Source of the DNA: Planococcus sp. CPCC 101016
GTDB taxonomy: Bacteria > Bacillota > Bacilli > Bacillales_A > Planococcaceae
NCBI RefSeq assembly: GCF_007859295.1
Contig: NZ_VOHB01000002.1
Span: 1,117,624 to 1,181,623 of the forward strand
Reading direction: 5' to 3'
DNA length: 64,000 nt
Made by a program: the position numbers and the translations under genes. The notes under the pieces are model-generated. The model did no database searches and was not told the DNA's origin. It worked only from the letters and a program-made list of their open reading frames with translations. Below, in pieces: positions 16,579-24,365 of the stretch (its first letter is position 1; each line of letters begins with the position of its first letter).

Positions 16579-16848
16579 ATGGGCGCTTGCGCTTTTCTAA
16601 TTGTCCAGACTCCAGCAGCCAGCTCTTTGGGTCATAAGCCACTCTGACTGTGCGGCTGAAAACATGCCGCTTCGCCAGATCGTCTTACCCTGTCAGAGCT
16701 GAACAGGCACTTCCACTTTTCTCTATTGTCTAGCTCCAACGGCCAGCTCCTCGGGTCATAAGCCACCCTGACTATGCGGAAAAGGACGCCGCTTCGTCAG
16801 GGCGTCTTATGCCTGTCGGAGCTGAACGGCCGTTTCCGCTTTTCGTGC
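16579..16848. repeat. Two diverged head-to-tail copies of a ~124-bp structured repeat
   Basis: The 402-bp gap before the flavin oxidoreductase holds two units with landmarks GGGTCATAAGCC (16629 and 16753), GCGG...GCCGCTTCG and CCTGTC(A/G)GAGCTGAAC, each able to fold as nested hairpins closed by AGCTC/GAGCT. They are related to the threefold 121-bp repeat at 63370-63752 but have drifted. Similar intergenic repeats are common in Bacillaceae as I recall; I cannot name this family. Confidence 0.7.
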
Positions 16849-16916
16849 TATGAGCAGGAAAAAGGACGTTTTTGGCAAACATCGCTACAATGGAATGGAT
16901 AGGAGTGGAAATAGAC

Positions 16917-17924
16917 ATGGAAATTAAGAAGTTTGAAAATATACCGTTGGCTGTTCTTGATTTGGCACCGATCAATGAAGGGGCAGAAACAGCGCAGGCG
17001 TTTAGAAATAGTGTGGAATTGGCACAGCATGTTGAAAAGTTAGGGTTTAATCGCTACTGGCTGGCTGAACATCATAATATGCCGGGCATCGGCAGTTCTG
17101 CAACATCTGTTCTTATTGGGCATATTGCGGGTGCGACGGAGTCCATCCGTGTAGGTTCAGGGGGCATCATGCTGCCAAATCATGCACCGCTTGTTATTGC
17201 TGAGCAGTTCGGTACGCTGGAAACAATCTACCCAGGGCGCATCGATTTAGGATTAGGACGTGCACCAGGAAGCGATCAGGCAACCGCTTATGCGTTGCGC
17301 CGCACTTTGCAGAGCAGTGGAGATGATTTCCCTCAGCAAGTAGCTGAGCTGGAAAACTACTTTTCGGAAAATCCGGTTGGCCGTGTACGGGCTTATCCTG
17401 GAACCAATTTGAAGATACCGCTATGGTTATTGGGATCGAGCGGATTCAGTGCGCAGCTTGCGGCACTCAAAGGTTTGCCGTTTTCATTCGCCAGTCATTT
17501 TGCTCCGGACTATATGATGCAGGCGCTGCAACTGTACCATCAGAATTTCAAACCGTCTCCAGCCTTGGCTTCGCCTTATGCCATGCTTGGTGTCAACATC
17601 ATTGCTGCGGATACACAAGAACGCGCTGAGTGGTTGGCAACTTCCTCACAGCAGCAGATGTTTTCGTTGATGAGAGGAGAGCCGACAACCTTTAAAGCGC
17701 CCATCGACAACTTGGAAGAAGTTTGGACAGATCGCGAAATCGCAATTTTCCGTGAGAAATTAGATTCCGAATCGATGATTGTCGGTACACCGGATGTCGT
17801 CAAACAAAAGCTGAAAAACTTTATTCAAAAAACACGTGCTAATGAAGTCATTATCAACTCACCAATCTTCCATCAGGAAGATCGCCTGCGTTCGTACGAC
17901 TTTGTAGCAGAAATGATGAACTAA
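16917..17924 (+). CDS. Luciferase-like (LLM-class) flavin-dependent oxidoreductase
   Basis: 335-aa single-subunit bacterial-luciferase-fold enzyme using FMNH2 and oxygen; cytosolic. Family blocks: [63 protein letters not shown] and [17 protein letters not shown] [12 protein letters not shown]. Start ATG 16917 after AGGAGTGG; a frame starting at 16872 has no ribosome site. Close to the B. subtilis YceB/YvbT-type monooxygenases annotated MsnO8; substrate unknown. Monocistronic, bounded by the repeat region and a strong terminator. Confidence 0.85.
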   Translation: MEIKKFENIPLAVLDLAPINEGAETAQAFRNSVELAQHVEKLGFNRYWLAEHHNMPGIGSSATSVLIGHIAGATESIRVGSGGIMLPNHAPLVIAEQFGTLETIYPGRIDLGLGRAPGSDQATAYALRRTLQSSGDDFPQQVAELENYFSENPVGRVRAYPGTNLKIPLWLLGSSGFSAQLAALKGLPFSFASHFAPDYMMQALQLYHQNFKPSPALASPYAMLGVNIIAADTQERAEWLATSSQQQMFSLMRGEPTTFKAPIDNLEEVWTDREIAIFREKLDSESMIVGTPDVVKQKLKNFIQKTRANEVIINSPIFHQEDRLRSYDFVAEMMN

Positions 17925-17926
17925 GC

Positions 17927-17956
17927 AAACCCCCATTCTCAGAATGGGGGTTTTTC
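17927..17956 (+). terminator. Terminator of the LLM oxidoreductase
   Basis: AAACCCCCATTCT/AGAATGGGGGTTTTT. Confidence 0.85.
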
Positions 17957-17966
17957 TCATATAAAA

Positions 17967-17993
17967 ATCGCCTCTCCAGTTACGAGAGGCGAT
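17967..17993 (-). terminator. Terminator of the 56-aa gene
   Basis: ATCGCCTCTC/GAGAGGCGAT with the T-run on the minus strand. Confidence 0.75.
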
Positions 17994-18006
17994 AATTAAT
18001 TGTGCG

Positions 18007-18177
18007 CTAGTGAAGATCTTTTGCTTTTTCTTCTTCACGCTGGCGTTCTTTTGGAATCTCGTCTTCTTCATAGGCTGCATAATCAGGTGCACCTTCGCCA
18101 ATCATATTCAGAACCGCATTGAAATCGTCATCTAAACGAAGTTCAGCTTCTCGTGGATCGAGTACTTTGCGTTCCAT
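18007..18177 (-). CDS. Small acidic protein, 56 aa
   Basis: Short gene with a perfect ribosome site (AAGGAGG, 10 nt before ATG 18177) and its own terminator. The product begins MERKVLDPREAELRLDDDF, has a hydrophobic middle (FNAVLNMIGEGAPDYAAY) and a strongly charged tail (EEDEIPKERQREEEKAKDLH). No signal peptide or metal-binding motif. I know no function; the good signals make it a real gene although it is shorter than common ORF cut-offs. Confidence 0.7.
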   Translation of the reverse strand: MERKVLDPREAELRLDDDFNAVLNMIGEGAPDYAAYEEDEIPKERQREEEKAKDLH

Positions 18178-18336
18178 TATGACCAACCTCCTTCTTGTAT
18201 AATCAGCAGCCCTATGACAATGAAGGTGGGAATCCTATCTCAACTTAATTATACAGACTATTCCGTTAAATATAAAGCGAAGCTGCTTGAAAACCAAAAC
18301 GTTTTTATAGGGGAAAATAGTACTTGGAATAATGCT

Positions 18337-18370
18337 AACCCCCGTTGAAGCATAGGCTTCAACGGGGGTT
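18337..18370 (-). terminator. Terminator of the membrane-anchored protein
   Basis: AACCCCCGTTGAAGC/GCTTCAACGGGGGTT, 4-nt loop; usable in both directions but placed just after the minus-strand stop codon. Confidence 0.75.
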
Positions 18371-18374
18371 AAAA

Positions 18375-19259
18375 TTACTGCTGATTAATTTCTGCATTTA
18401 AAATCATAGAATCAAAGAACAGGGAAGGCGAGGTTTCATCCCATTCAAGGGAAGTGAGATCAGCCGTCCGTTTATCAATATAGCCATAAGCAAGTTCAGT
18501 TCGGGGATCGTCGGTCAATTCAAGTTTAACATAAGGTCCTTCAGGCGTTAGCCAGTTTAATTGAGACAACCGGTTTTCAAGAGAAAAGGCGATCCATTCA
18601 TCTTCTGCTTCATCTGTTGCAAACAATGGTTCCTGAGCAGTCATCAGCCATGTGTGACTCGTATGTTTGGGAGGCAGCCACAGGTTCTTCGCCAGCACCC
18701 CTTGTTCGGCAGTGAACTCCGATATCTCATGGCGCAGTTCCCGGACCCATTCGCCGTTGCCGAGCTGAAGACTTCGGGATATATAGACATTGCCGATGAG
18801 AATTTCGCTGTTTTGGGTTGTAAAGACCCCGTAAGGATTGGTGGTAGGATCTGGACCGTATACCGCTTCATCGAGCCTAACAGTCGATTCTGGATTCCAG
18901 GATTTATATTCGGCGTCCTCCAGATTGTTGACGTTCATTGAAAACGTATAGGGGATCCAGCTTGTATTTTTGATTTCTTCAAAGATAAAGGATGTTCCAT
19001 TTTCAAGCGATCGGTTGATAAGTGTATACGTACCCACATTCAACCCGAGCAAAGTCATCTGGTAAACCTGTGTAAGATCCGAACCGCTGTTATTTACTTC
19101 AGGTTCGCTGAGTGTAATAAAAGTCGGTTTTTCTACCGTTAATAACACATTGTTTTCCGAATAAAGTTCAACTTCGTTTTTTAGGAACATGACGGCTGTA
19201 AAGACGATCAGCGACATGAAAAATACGACTCCTGTTAAAATAATAATTTTTCTAAACAC
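18375..19259 (-). CDS. Membrane-anchored extracellular protein of unknown function
   Basis: About 294 aa: a short basic N-terminus, one transmembrane helix (IIILTGVVFFMSLIVFTAVMF) and a long extracellular part that looks beta-rich with many Asn/Thr/Trp. No known domain recognised. I chose GTG 19259 because AGAGGTGG precedes it by 5 nt; an ATG at 19283 and a TTG at 19292 extend the frame by 8-11 residues but have no ribosome site. Monocistronic. Function unknown. Confidence 0.6.
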   Translation of the reverse strand: MFRKIIILTGVVFFMSLIVFTAVMFLKNEVELYSENNVLLTVEKPTFITLSEPEVNNSGSDLTQVYQMTLLGLNVGTYTLINRSLENGTSFIFEEIKNTSWIPYTFSMNVNNLEDAEYKSWNPESTVRLDEAVYGPDPTTNPYGVFTTQNSEILIGNVYISRSLQLGNGEWVRELRHEISEFTAEQGVLAKNLWLPPKHTSHTWLMTAQEPLFATDEAEDEWIAFSLENRLSQLNWLTPEGPYVKLELTDDPRTELAYGYIDKRTADLTSLEWDETSPSLFFDSMILNAEINQQ

Positions 19260-19382
19260 AATTTCCACCTCTGATTTCTGCATGTTTGCCAAGTTTGATT
19301 ATAACATGGTCAGAAGGGGAGTAAGCTTTCTACATTTGAGCATCAAATGAACAAATCCGAATGGAAGAAGGTTGTGGGACGA

Positions 19383-19411
19383 AAAAACAGGCCTCCAAAG
19401 GAAGCCTGTTA
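19383..19411 (-). terminator. Terminator of the amino acid ABC operon
   Basis: Minus strand AACAGGCTTCC/GGAGGCCTGTT followed by a T-run; it overlaps the stop codon of the ATPase gene. Confidence 0.7.
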
Positions 19412-20131
19412 TAATACTTTATCCAGAAAATCTTTGGCCCGTTCAGTTTTAGGGTTGCTGAAGAACTCGACCGGTTGGCCTTCTTCTACGAGTACACCAT
19501 GGTCCAAAAACAGTACACGGTCCGCGACTTCACGGGCAAAGCCCATTTCATGCGTCACGACAACCATTGTCATACCGGATTTTGCTAAATCTTTCATAAC
19601 ATCGAGTACTTCTTTGACCATTTCGGGATCAAGTGCTGATGTCGGTTCATCAAATAGCATCAGTTCAGGTTCCATAGCCAAGGCACGCGCAATGGCCACA
19701 CGCTGTTTCTGGCCGCCTGACAGGCTGTTTGGATAGGCCTTTTCTTTTTCAGACAGCCCGACGCGTTCTAACAGGAGACGGGCTTTCATTTCAGCTTCCG
19801 TTTTTTTAACGCCTTTTGCCTTCATAGGAGCATATGTCAGATTTTCAAGTACCGTCAAGTGAGGGAATAAATGAAAATGCTGAAACACCATGCCAATCTG
19901 CTGGCGAATCTTGTGGATGGTTTTCTTAGAAGCCGTTAAGTTCTTGCCATTGATTTCAATAGAGCCCGATGTCGGGACTTCCAATAGATTCAAGCAGCGC
20001 AAGAAAGTTGATTTCCCTGAACCGGAAGGGCCGATAATTGACACTACTTCCCCTTTGGCAACAGTGGTGGAGATATCGCTAAGCACTTCATTGGTGCCGA
20101 ATTTTTTATACAAGTTCTGTACCTTAATCAC
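19409..20131 (-). CDS. Polar amino acid ABC transporter ATPase
   Basis: 240-aa GlnQ/ArtR-type ATPase: Walker [10 protein letters not shown], signature LSGGQKQR, Walker [12 protein letters not shown], switch His in VVVTHEMG. Provides energy for uptake of a polar amino acid across the cytoplasmic membrane. Third gene of a binding protein-permease-ATPase operon; its start overlaps the permease stop by 8 nt. Resembles the arginine (ArtPQR) and glutamine systems of Bacillus; the substrate cannot be fixed by sequence alone. Confidence 0.88.
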   Translation of the reverse strand: MIKVQNLYKKFGTNEVLSDISTTVAKGEVVSIIGPSGSGKSTFLRCLNLLEVPTSGSIEINGKNLTASKKTIHKIRQQIGMVFQHFHLFPHLTVLENLTYAPMKAKGVKKTEAEMKARLLLERVGLSEKEKAYPNSLSGGQKQRVAIARALAMEPELMLFDEPTSALDPEMVKEVLDVMKDLAKSGMTMVVVTHEMGFAREVADRVLFLDHGVLVEEGQPVEFFSNPKTERAKDFLDKVL

Positions 20132-20783
20132 TTTGTTTCAGCCTCCGTTCAAATACTCTGCCAATCATCGTTAAGCCCATGACCAGACACCAGTAGATGA
20201 CACCGACAAATAACAAAGGTTCGAAGTTGCGGAACAAATCGGCGCCTACCACTTGTGCACGTCTCATCAGATCGAGGTAACCGATCGTCGAAACGATGGC
20301 GGATTCTTTTGTTAAAGTGATGAACTCATTCATTAGTGCTGGCAAGATATTTTTAAGGGCCTGAGGCAAAATGATGTCTTTCATCATCGCGCGATAAGGT
20401 ACACCAAGAGCCTGTGCCGCTTCCATCTGTCCTTTATCGACCGCCTGGATTCCGGCACGGATGATTTCGGATATGTAGGCGGATGAATTCAGTCCAAAAG
20501 CCAGAATTGCCGACAGGAAGGGCGAGATGTCATATCCAGTCAACTGAGGAATGGAGTAATAGATAATCATCAATTGCAGAATCAACGGTGTCCCTCTAAA
20601 TACCGAAGTATAAGCATCGGCGAACCATCTTAATGGTTTGATGCTGCCAATTTTGAATAAAGCCAGTAAGGTTCCGAGAATCGATCCCAAAATGATGGCA
20701 AAGAATACAAATTTTAAAGTGACCCATATCCCTTCTAACATGAAAGGGATATAGGGGACTATTTGTGAAAAATCCAGGTTCAT
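20124..20783 (-). CDS. Polar amino acid ABC transporter permease
   Basis: 219-aa inner-membrane permease of the His/Glu/Gln/Arg (HisM-type) class with about five hydrophobic segments. The N-terminal TMHs are followed by [15 protein letters not shown], and the EAA-loop that contacts the ATPase is [25 protein letters not shown]. Lies 28 nt behind the binding-protein gene and overlaps the ATPase gene. Confidence 0.87.
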   Translation of the reverse strand: MNLDFSQIVPYIPFMLEGIWVTLKFVFFAIILGSILGTLLALFKIGSIKPLRWFADAYTSVFRGTPLILQLMIIYYSIPQLTGYDISPFLSAILAFGLNSSAYISEIIRAGIQAVDKGQMEAAQALGVPYRAMMKDIILPQALKNILPALMNEFITLTKESAIVSTIGYLDLMRRAQVVGADLFRNFEPLLFVGVIYWCLVMGLTMIGRVFERRLKQSD

Positions 20784-20811
20784 AGGTTACAACTCTTTTC
20801 TAAAGGTAAGT

Positions 20812-21597
20812 TTACTCTTCTTCAGTCAGCCATTTTTCTTTCAATTCATCCAGCTTGCCGCTTTCTTCCATTTCAGCAAGTACGCCATTGACATCATCCA
20901 CAAGGTCACTGCCTTTCGGGAAAGCGACAGCCATGCCAGGGGAAGCAGTTGTCGGGTCATCAAATGCACCCAAATCCTGTGATTCGATATAGCCAAGTGC
21001 AACTTGCTTGTCCATATAAGCCGCATCGATGCGACCAGACAAGATTTCCTGGATCAACGCTCCGGAATCGTCCAACGCTTTTAATTCAAAATTAATGCCT
21101 TCGTCTGCAATAATGCTCTTCGCGCCTTCTTCTTGGATGGTGCCAAGCTGAACACCGACAGTTTTTCCTTCCAATGATTCAAGAGTGGTGAGTTCTGAAT
21201 CTTTAGGTGTAACGAACATTTCACCGGAATGGTTGTATTCAGTGGAGAAATCAACGTTTTCTTTACGGGATTCAGTTGCGGACATGCCAGCGATGACCAT
21301 ATCAACACGGTCGTTCTGTAAAGCGCCGATCAAGCCGTCAAATTTCATATCGGTAATTTTTAGCTCATAGCCGAGTTCGTCTGCAATGTGGTTCGCTAAA
21401 TCGATGTCGAAGCCGACAATTTCGCCTTCTGGATTACGTGATTCGAAAGGTGCAAACTCAGCGGATGTACCCATTTCCAATACTTCTTTTTCTTCTGAGG
21501 ATCCTGATTCGCCTTCACTCGAGCTGTCACTGCCGCAAGCTCCTAATAGTAATGCAGATGATGCCAATAAAGTGATGAATAGTTTATTTTTAATCAT
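20812..21597 (-). CDS. Polar amino acid ABC transporter substrate-binding lipoprotein
   Basis: 261-aa SBP family 3 protein. Signal and lipobox LLASSALLLGACG, then a short Ser/Glu linker; binding lobes with EVLEMGTSAEFAPFE, VGFDIDLANHIADELG, VDMVIAGMSATESR and LEGKTVGVQLGTIQEEGAKS. The DNAYMDK-like region reads GRIDAAYMDKQVALGYI. First gene of the operon. Anchored outside the membrane, it delivers the amino acid to the permease. Family members bind Arg, Lys, His or Gln; the acidic/aromatic pocket suggests a cationic ligand but this is uncertain. Confidence 0.87.
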   Translation of the reverse strand: MIKNKLFITLLASSALLLGACGSDSSSEGESGSSEEKEVLEMGTSAEFAPFESRNPEGEIVGFDIDLANHIADELGYELKITDMKFDGLIGALQNDRVDMVIAGMSATESRKENVDFSTEYNHSGEMFVTPKDSELTTLESLEGKTVGVQLGTIQEEGAKSIIADEGINFELKALDDSGALIQEILSGRIDAAYMDKQVALGYIESQDLGAFDDPTTASPGMAVAFPKGSDLVDDVNGVLAEMEESGKLDELKEKWLTEEE

Positions 21598-21794
21598 GTA
21601 TGTTTCCCCCTAATGTATGTATCTTTATTCATTAAAATGAATTTTAACACAATAAAAAGAATTTGAGAAGAGTTTTTAAAGAGGGATCAAAAGTTTATAT
21701 ATTCTGATTTTTTTAAGTGGATTAATCTAAGGTTATTCAAGTCAATGGGAAAGGGGAGTGCGATTGCGTATAATACAGATAGGAGGCGATGAGA

Positions 21795-22397
21795 TTGAAA
21801 AAATTACTTTTGACCGGATTTGAACCGTTTTTGGATTATACAGTCAATCCAACAATGAAAATAGTAGAAGAATTAGATGGAACAACAGTCGGTAATTACC
21901 GCATCGTTGGAAAGATAATGGCTGTAGACTTCAATTCTTCAGGAGCGGCTTTGCTGCGATTCATCGATGACGAAGAGCCGGATGCGGTGATTTCTCTTGG
22001 TCTTGCAGCTGGGCGCTATAAGATCACGCCGGAACGGATTGCCATCAATGTTAAAGATGGAGATGTTGATAATGAAGGCCATAAACCAGTTGATGAACCA
22101 ATCCGTGAAGAAGGGGAGCCCGCTTATCTGTCTGCACTTCCTATCCGGAGAATGGTCGACAGTTTGATTGCTCATGGATTGCCAGCGGACATTTCCAATA
22201 CGGCCGGTGCATATCTATGCAATAACGTCATGTACGAAGGCTTGCATTACGCGAAAAAGAATAAGCCTGACCTGCCTACAGGCTTTATCCACATTCCAGC
22301 ATCGCATGAACTGGCTATCCAGCATGGTCGAATTCCAAGCTGGTCCCACGAGGATTTACTAAGAGGGGTTCGGATTTGTATCGAAACATTGGATTAA
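21795..22397 (+). CDS. pcp: Pyrrolidone-carboxylate peptidase
   Basis: 200-aa C15 cysteine peptidase removing N-terminal pyroglutamate from peptides. The catalytic triad is visible: Glu in PERIAIN, Cys in NTAGAYLCNNVMYEGLH and His in GFIHIPASHE. The N-terminus LLLTGFEPFLDYTVNPT is canonical. AGGAGG ends 2 nt before ATG 21789 but 8 nt before TTG 21795, so TTG is the more probable start. Monocistronic with a bidirectional terminator after it. Confidence 0.9.
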   Translation: MKKLLLTGFEPFLDYTVNPTMKIVEELDGTTVGNYRIVGKIMAVDFNSSGAALLRFIDDEEPDAVISLGLAAGRYKITPERIAINVKDGDVDNEGHKPVDEPIREEGEPAYLSALPIRRMVDSLIAHGLPADISNTAGAYLCNNVMYEGLHYAKKNKPDLPTGFIHIPASHELAIQHGRIPSWSHEDLLRGVRICIETLD

Positions 22398-22403
22398 GCG
22401 CGA

Positions 22404-22433
22404 AAAAGCGAATCGCAGTGGCGATTCGCTTTT
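22404..22433. terminator. Bidirectional terminator
   Basis: AAAAGCGAATCGC/GCGATTCGCTTTT between the converging pcp and HAD genes. Confidence 0.85.
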
Positions 22434-22440
22434 CATATGG

Positions 22441-23145
22441 TTAAATGATTTCCCAGTTTCTTTCAGCAGCAACGGTCCGCAGCCGGGGTTCAGGTTGTAC
22501 GGCAACTGGATGGCCGACAAGTTCGAGAACTGGCAAATCCGAATGGCTGTCGCCATAAGCATAGCTATTGGCCCAGTCAATGTCTTGTCCTTTGAGTGCT
22601 TCTTTAATTTTCATCGTTTTCAGAGGGCCTTGGATATGCGAAATGGGAGTTCGATGATCTAATATATTGTCTTTGTAGAGAATTTCAGTTCCGATGATGG
22701 TCTTAATCGGCAACTGTTTAGTGACGGCGTGAAGAAGCGGAGTGAAAGCTCCTGATACCAGCATGACGTAATCGTTATTAGCGACATGGTTTTTCAGGCG
22801 TTCTACAACAGTCGGATTCATATCACTATGCATCCGGTCGGCAATCTCGCCGAAATACTGTTCAAGTTCAGCCTGCGTAAAAGTTTCCAATGCAGATAAG
22901 TATGCCTGAACAGAGCGTTCACGCATTTTTCGTTCCGGGTAAATTTTCAGTTTATGGCCAATGTAAGGCGGCATGATGGCACGGTAAAATTGACGGTAAC
23001 GTCTGCTGTGTTCGGGATGATTCTTCAAATGTTCCATCATCAGCTGGAAGGTTTCCTTCGAATACAAGGTTCCATCAAAATCAAATATAGCTACGCGCAA
23101 GGCGATCAACTCCGGTTTCTCAATTTTTTCTGCTGCTTCCATCAT
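22441..23145 (-). CDS. HAD-superfamily phosphatase (SerB-like, HAD-IB)
   Basis: About 234 aa. Motif I DFDGTLY with both Asp residues, motif II in MLVSGAFTPLL, the Lys region and motif IV GDSHSDLPVLELVG are all present; a helical cap lies between motif I and II (residues 25-110). Such enzymes hydrolyse phosphomonoesters (phosphoserine and similar) in the cytosol. The first ~15 residues before IALRVAIFDFDG are poorly conserved in type and the ribosome site is weak, so an internal start near Leu14 is possible. Convergent with pcp, divergent from the stress-type gene. Confidence 0.78.
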   Translation of the reverse strand: MMEAAEKIEKPELIALRVAIFDFDGTLYSKETFQLMMEHLKNHPEHSRRYRQFYRAIMPPYIGHKLKIYPERKMRERSVQAYLSALETFTQAELEQYFGEIADRMHSDMNPTVVERLKNHVANNDYVMLVSGAFTPLLHAVTKQLPIKTIIGTEILYKDNILDHRTPISHIQGPLKTMKIKEALKGQDIDWANSYAYGDSHSDLPVLELVGHPVAVQPEPRLRTVAAERNWEII

Positions 23146-23186
23146 AGCGGATATGGGCGTCCTCTTCCAGCAGATGGCAGCTGAAG

Positions 23187-23213
23187 GTTTAAGCGTTTTT
23201 GCTTGAAGGGTAT
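23187..23213 (+). promoter_or_regulatory. SigB-type promoter, consensus match
   Basis: GTTTAA, 15-nt spacer, GGGTAT: an exact match to both SigB consensus hexamers as I know them, 41 nt before the 97-aa gene. Confidence 0.7.
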
Positions 23214-23253
23214 AGAAATAGAAATGAGTGAATATGTCACAGGAGGTTTTACA

Positions 23254-23547
23254 ATGGAAAAGCAGCGCATCACAGTCGGCTATGTTGAATTAACACAGGA
23301 AGAGTCGGACCGGCTGTTTCAGGAAGTGAAAAAAGACAAAGACATCGAAAACTATAGTGAGCTTCAGGGCCTGATGGAAGATTTTGATTCGGTTATCATC
23401 GAACCTGATGCACAGCCGCTCGCAGAAATTCTTGATGGAGATGAAGCACCAACCGAAACACAACAAGGCGGCACCCGCTATATTGAAGTTTTTAATAAAC
23501 TTGAAGAAGATACCCGTTATCGTTTTGAATCATCGGATCAAAATTAA
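23254..23547 (+). CDS. Hypothetical protein, 97 aa, probable SigB-dependent stress gene
   Basis: ATG 23254 follows CAGGAGG with 7-nt spacing; the upstream ATGs lack ribosome sites. The protein is small, acidic and soluble (ITVGYVELTQEESDRLFQEV, then a long charged helix, and a C-terminal RYIEVFNKLEEDTRYRFES strand-helix). No family recognised. The consensus SigB promoter just ahead suggests induction by stress or stationary phase. Own terminator follows. Confidence 0.7.
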   Translation: MEKQRITVGYVELTQEESDRLFQEVKKDKDIENYSELQGLMEDFDSVIIEPDAQPLAEILDGDEAPTETQQGGTRYIEVFNKLEEDTRYRFESSDQN

Positions 23548-23554
23548 GATCAGC

Positions 23555-23583
23555 CGTCCAAGCTTTTACTTGGGCGTTTTTTT
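23555..23583 (+). terminator. Terminator of the 97-aa gene
   Basis: CGTCCAAG/CTTGGGCG plus seven T. Confidence 0.8.
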
Positions 23584-23704
23584 CGTAATAGCAACTTTAA
23601 TTGTCTATATTTGAGTAATTATAAAAACTGACGAGGTTTTATTAAAAGTAGCTATTCACTAAGCTTTTCAAGAAAGCTTCGGCAATTTCCATAAAAAAAG
23701 GGAA

Positions 23705-24214
23705 AAGGGATGACCTGTACAATACAGGTCATCCCTTGAGCTTGTAGACAAAAGAATAAATAGTTCATCCAACGAATAACTACTTATTTCATCGTATTGA
23801 TATCGAATCCAGCGCTCCAGGCGGACGCGTTCCGCGGGCTCGCGCCGAACTAACTCGTCCTGACGTCCGAGTGGATTTCGGCACTTCGCTTTCCCGCTGG
23901 AGTCGCCGCCTTGCGCTCCGGATTCTTGCGTCAAGGGTGACCAGGTTTGCTGGGACTATTTTTTCTGGAACTGACTAGCGGCTTCTTCCTTTGATTAAAG
24001 CAACATGTTCCAACCGGTCTGGCCACGAAGACTCCTGTGGAATCAGCGAAAGCTGAAGACCCCGCAGGAACGCAGTGACGAGGAGGCTGAAGCTGAGCCC
24101 ACGGAACGCGAAGTGGCCGGACCGGTTGGGGATATGCACCTCTATTCATTTTGGTTAGACTTTGTCTACAGTCTGAGGGGATGACCTGTACAATACAGGT
24201 CATCCCCTTTTTTA
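23705..24214. repeat. Intergenic repeat element B, inverted relative of element A, with matched outer hairpins
   Basis: The 670-bp gap holds a 510-nt unit bounded by two copies of one hairpin, GGGATGACCTGT/ACAGGTCATCCC, at 23705-23737 and 24177-24207; the right copy has a T-run and terminates. Inside each hairpin are CTTGTAGACAAAAG and TTTGTCTACAGTCTG, the same terminal sequences as element A but in opposite orientation. Outer thirds match element A closely (e.g. CCCCAACCGGTCCGG and GCGAGCCCGCGGAA on the complementary strand). The middle ~250 bp is extra, with its own palindromic GC-rich parts (CTCCTGTGGAATCAGC, CCCGCAGGAACGCAGTGACG). Open frames here are Arg/Pro-rich artefacts. Confidence 0.75.
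24177..24214 (+). terminator. Terminator-like hairpin at the right end of element B
   Basis: GGGGATGACCTGT/ACAGGTCATCCCC and a run of T; near-identical hairpin stands at the other end of the element. Confidence 0.75.
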
Positions 24215-24217
24215 TTT

Positions 24218-24349
24218 CTACTCTTCTTTATTTCCAATGCAGCGCTCGCATTCGTAAATAATGGATTCGCGTTGTTCCTTGATTTCGCACCCGCATTCCC
24301 GGCATTCCTTTTTTGAACGTGCTGCGTGAGTCTGCATGTTTTTCATCAT
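24218..24349 (-). CDS. yhfH: YhfH-like small zinc-ribbon protein, 43 aa
   Basis: A 43-aa gene with ribosome site TTGGAGG before ATG 24349. Four or five Cys are arranged as a zinc ribbon: KECRECGCEIKEQRES then YECERCIG. The pattern CxxCG...EQ.ES...YECxxC is that of the small Bacillus YhfH family. It lies 16 nt upstream of nothing else on its strand and directly follows malate synthase (stop at 24366), so it could be the last gene of that transcript. Function of the family is unknown to me. Confidence 0.7.
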   Translation of the reverse strand: MMKNMQTHAARSKKECRECGCEIKEQRESIIYECERCIGNKEE

Positions 24350-24365
24350 GATCGCCTCCAATGGT

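Noticed and set aside
23668-24203. Open frames on the minus strand through element B
   Set aside because: Composition is Arg/Pro/Gly-rich and follows the palindromic repeat; no ribosome sites and no protein-like hydrophobic pattern.
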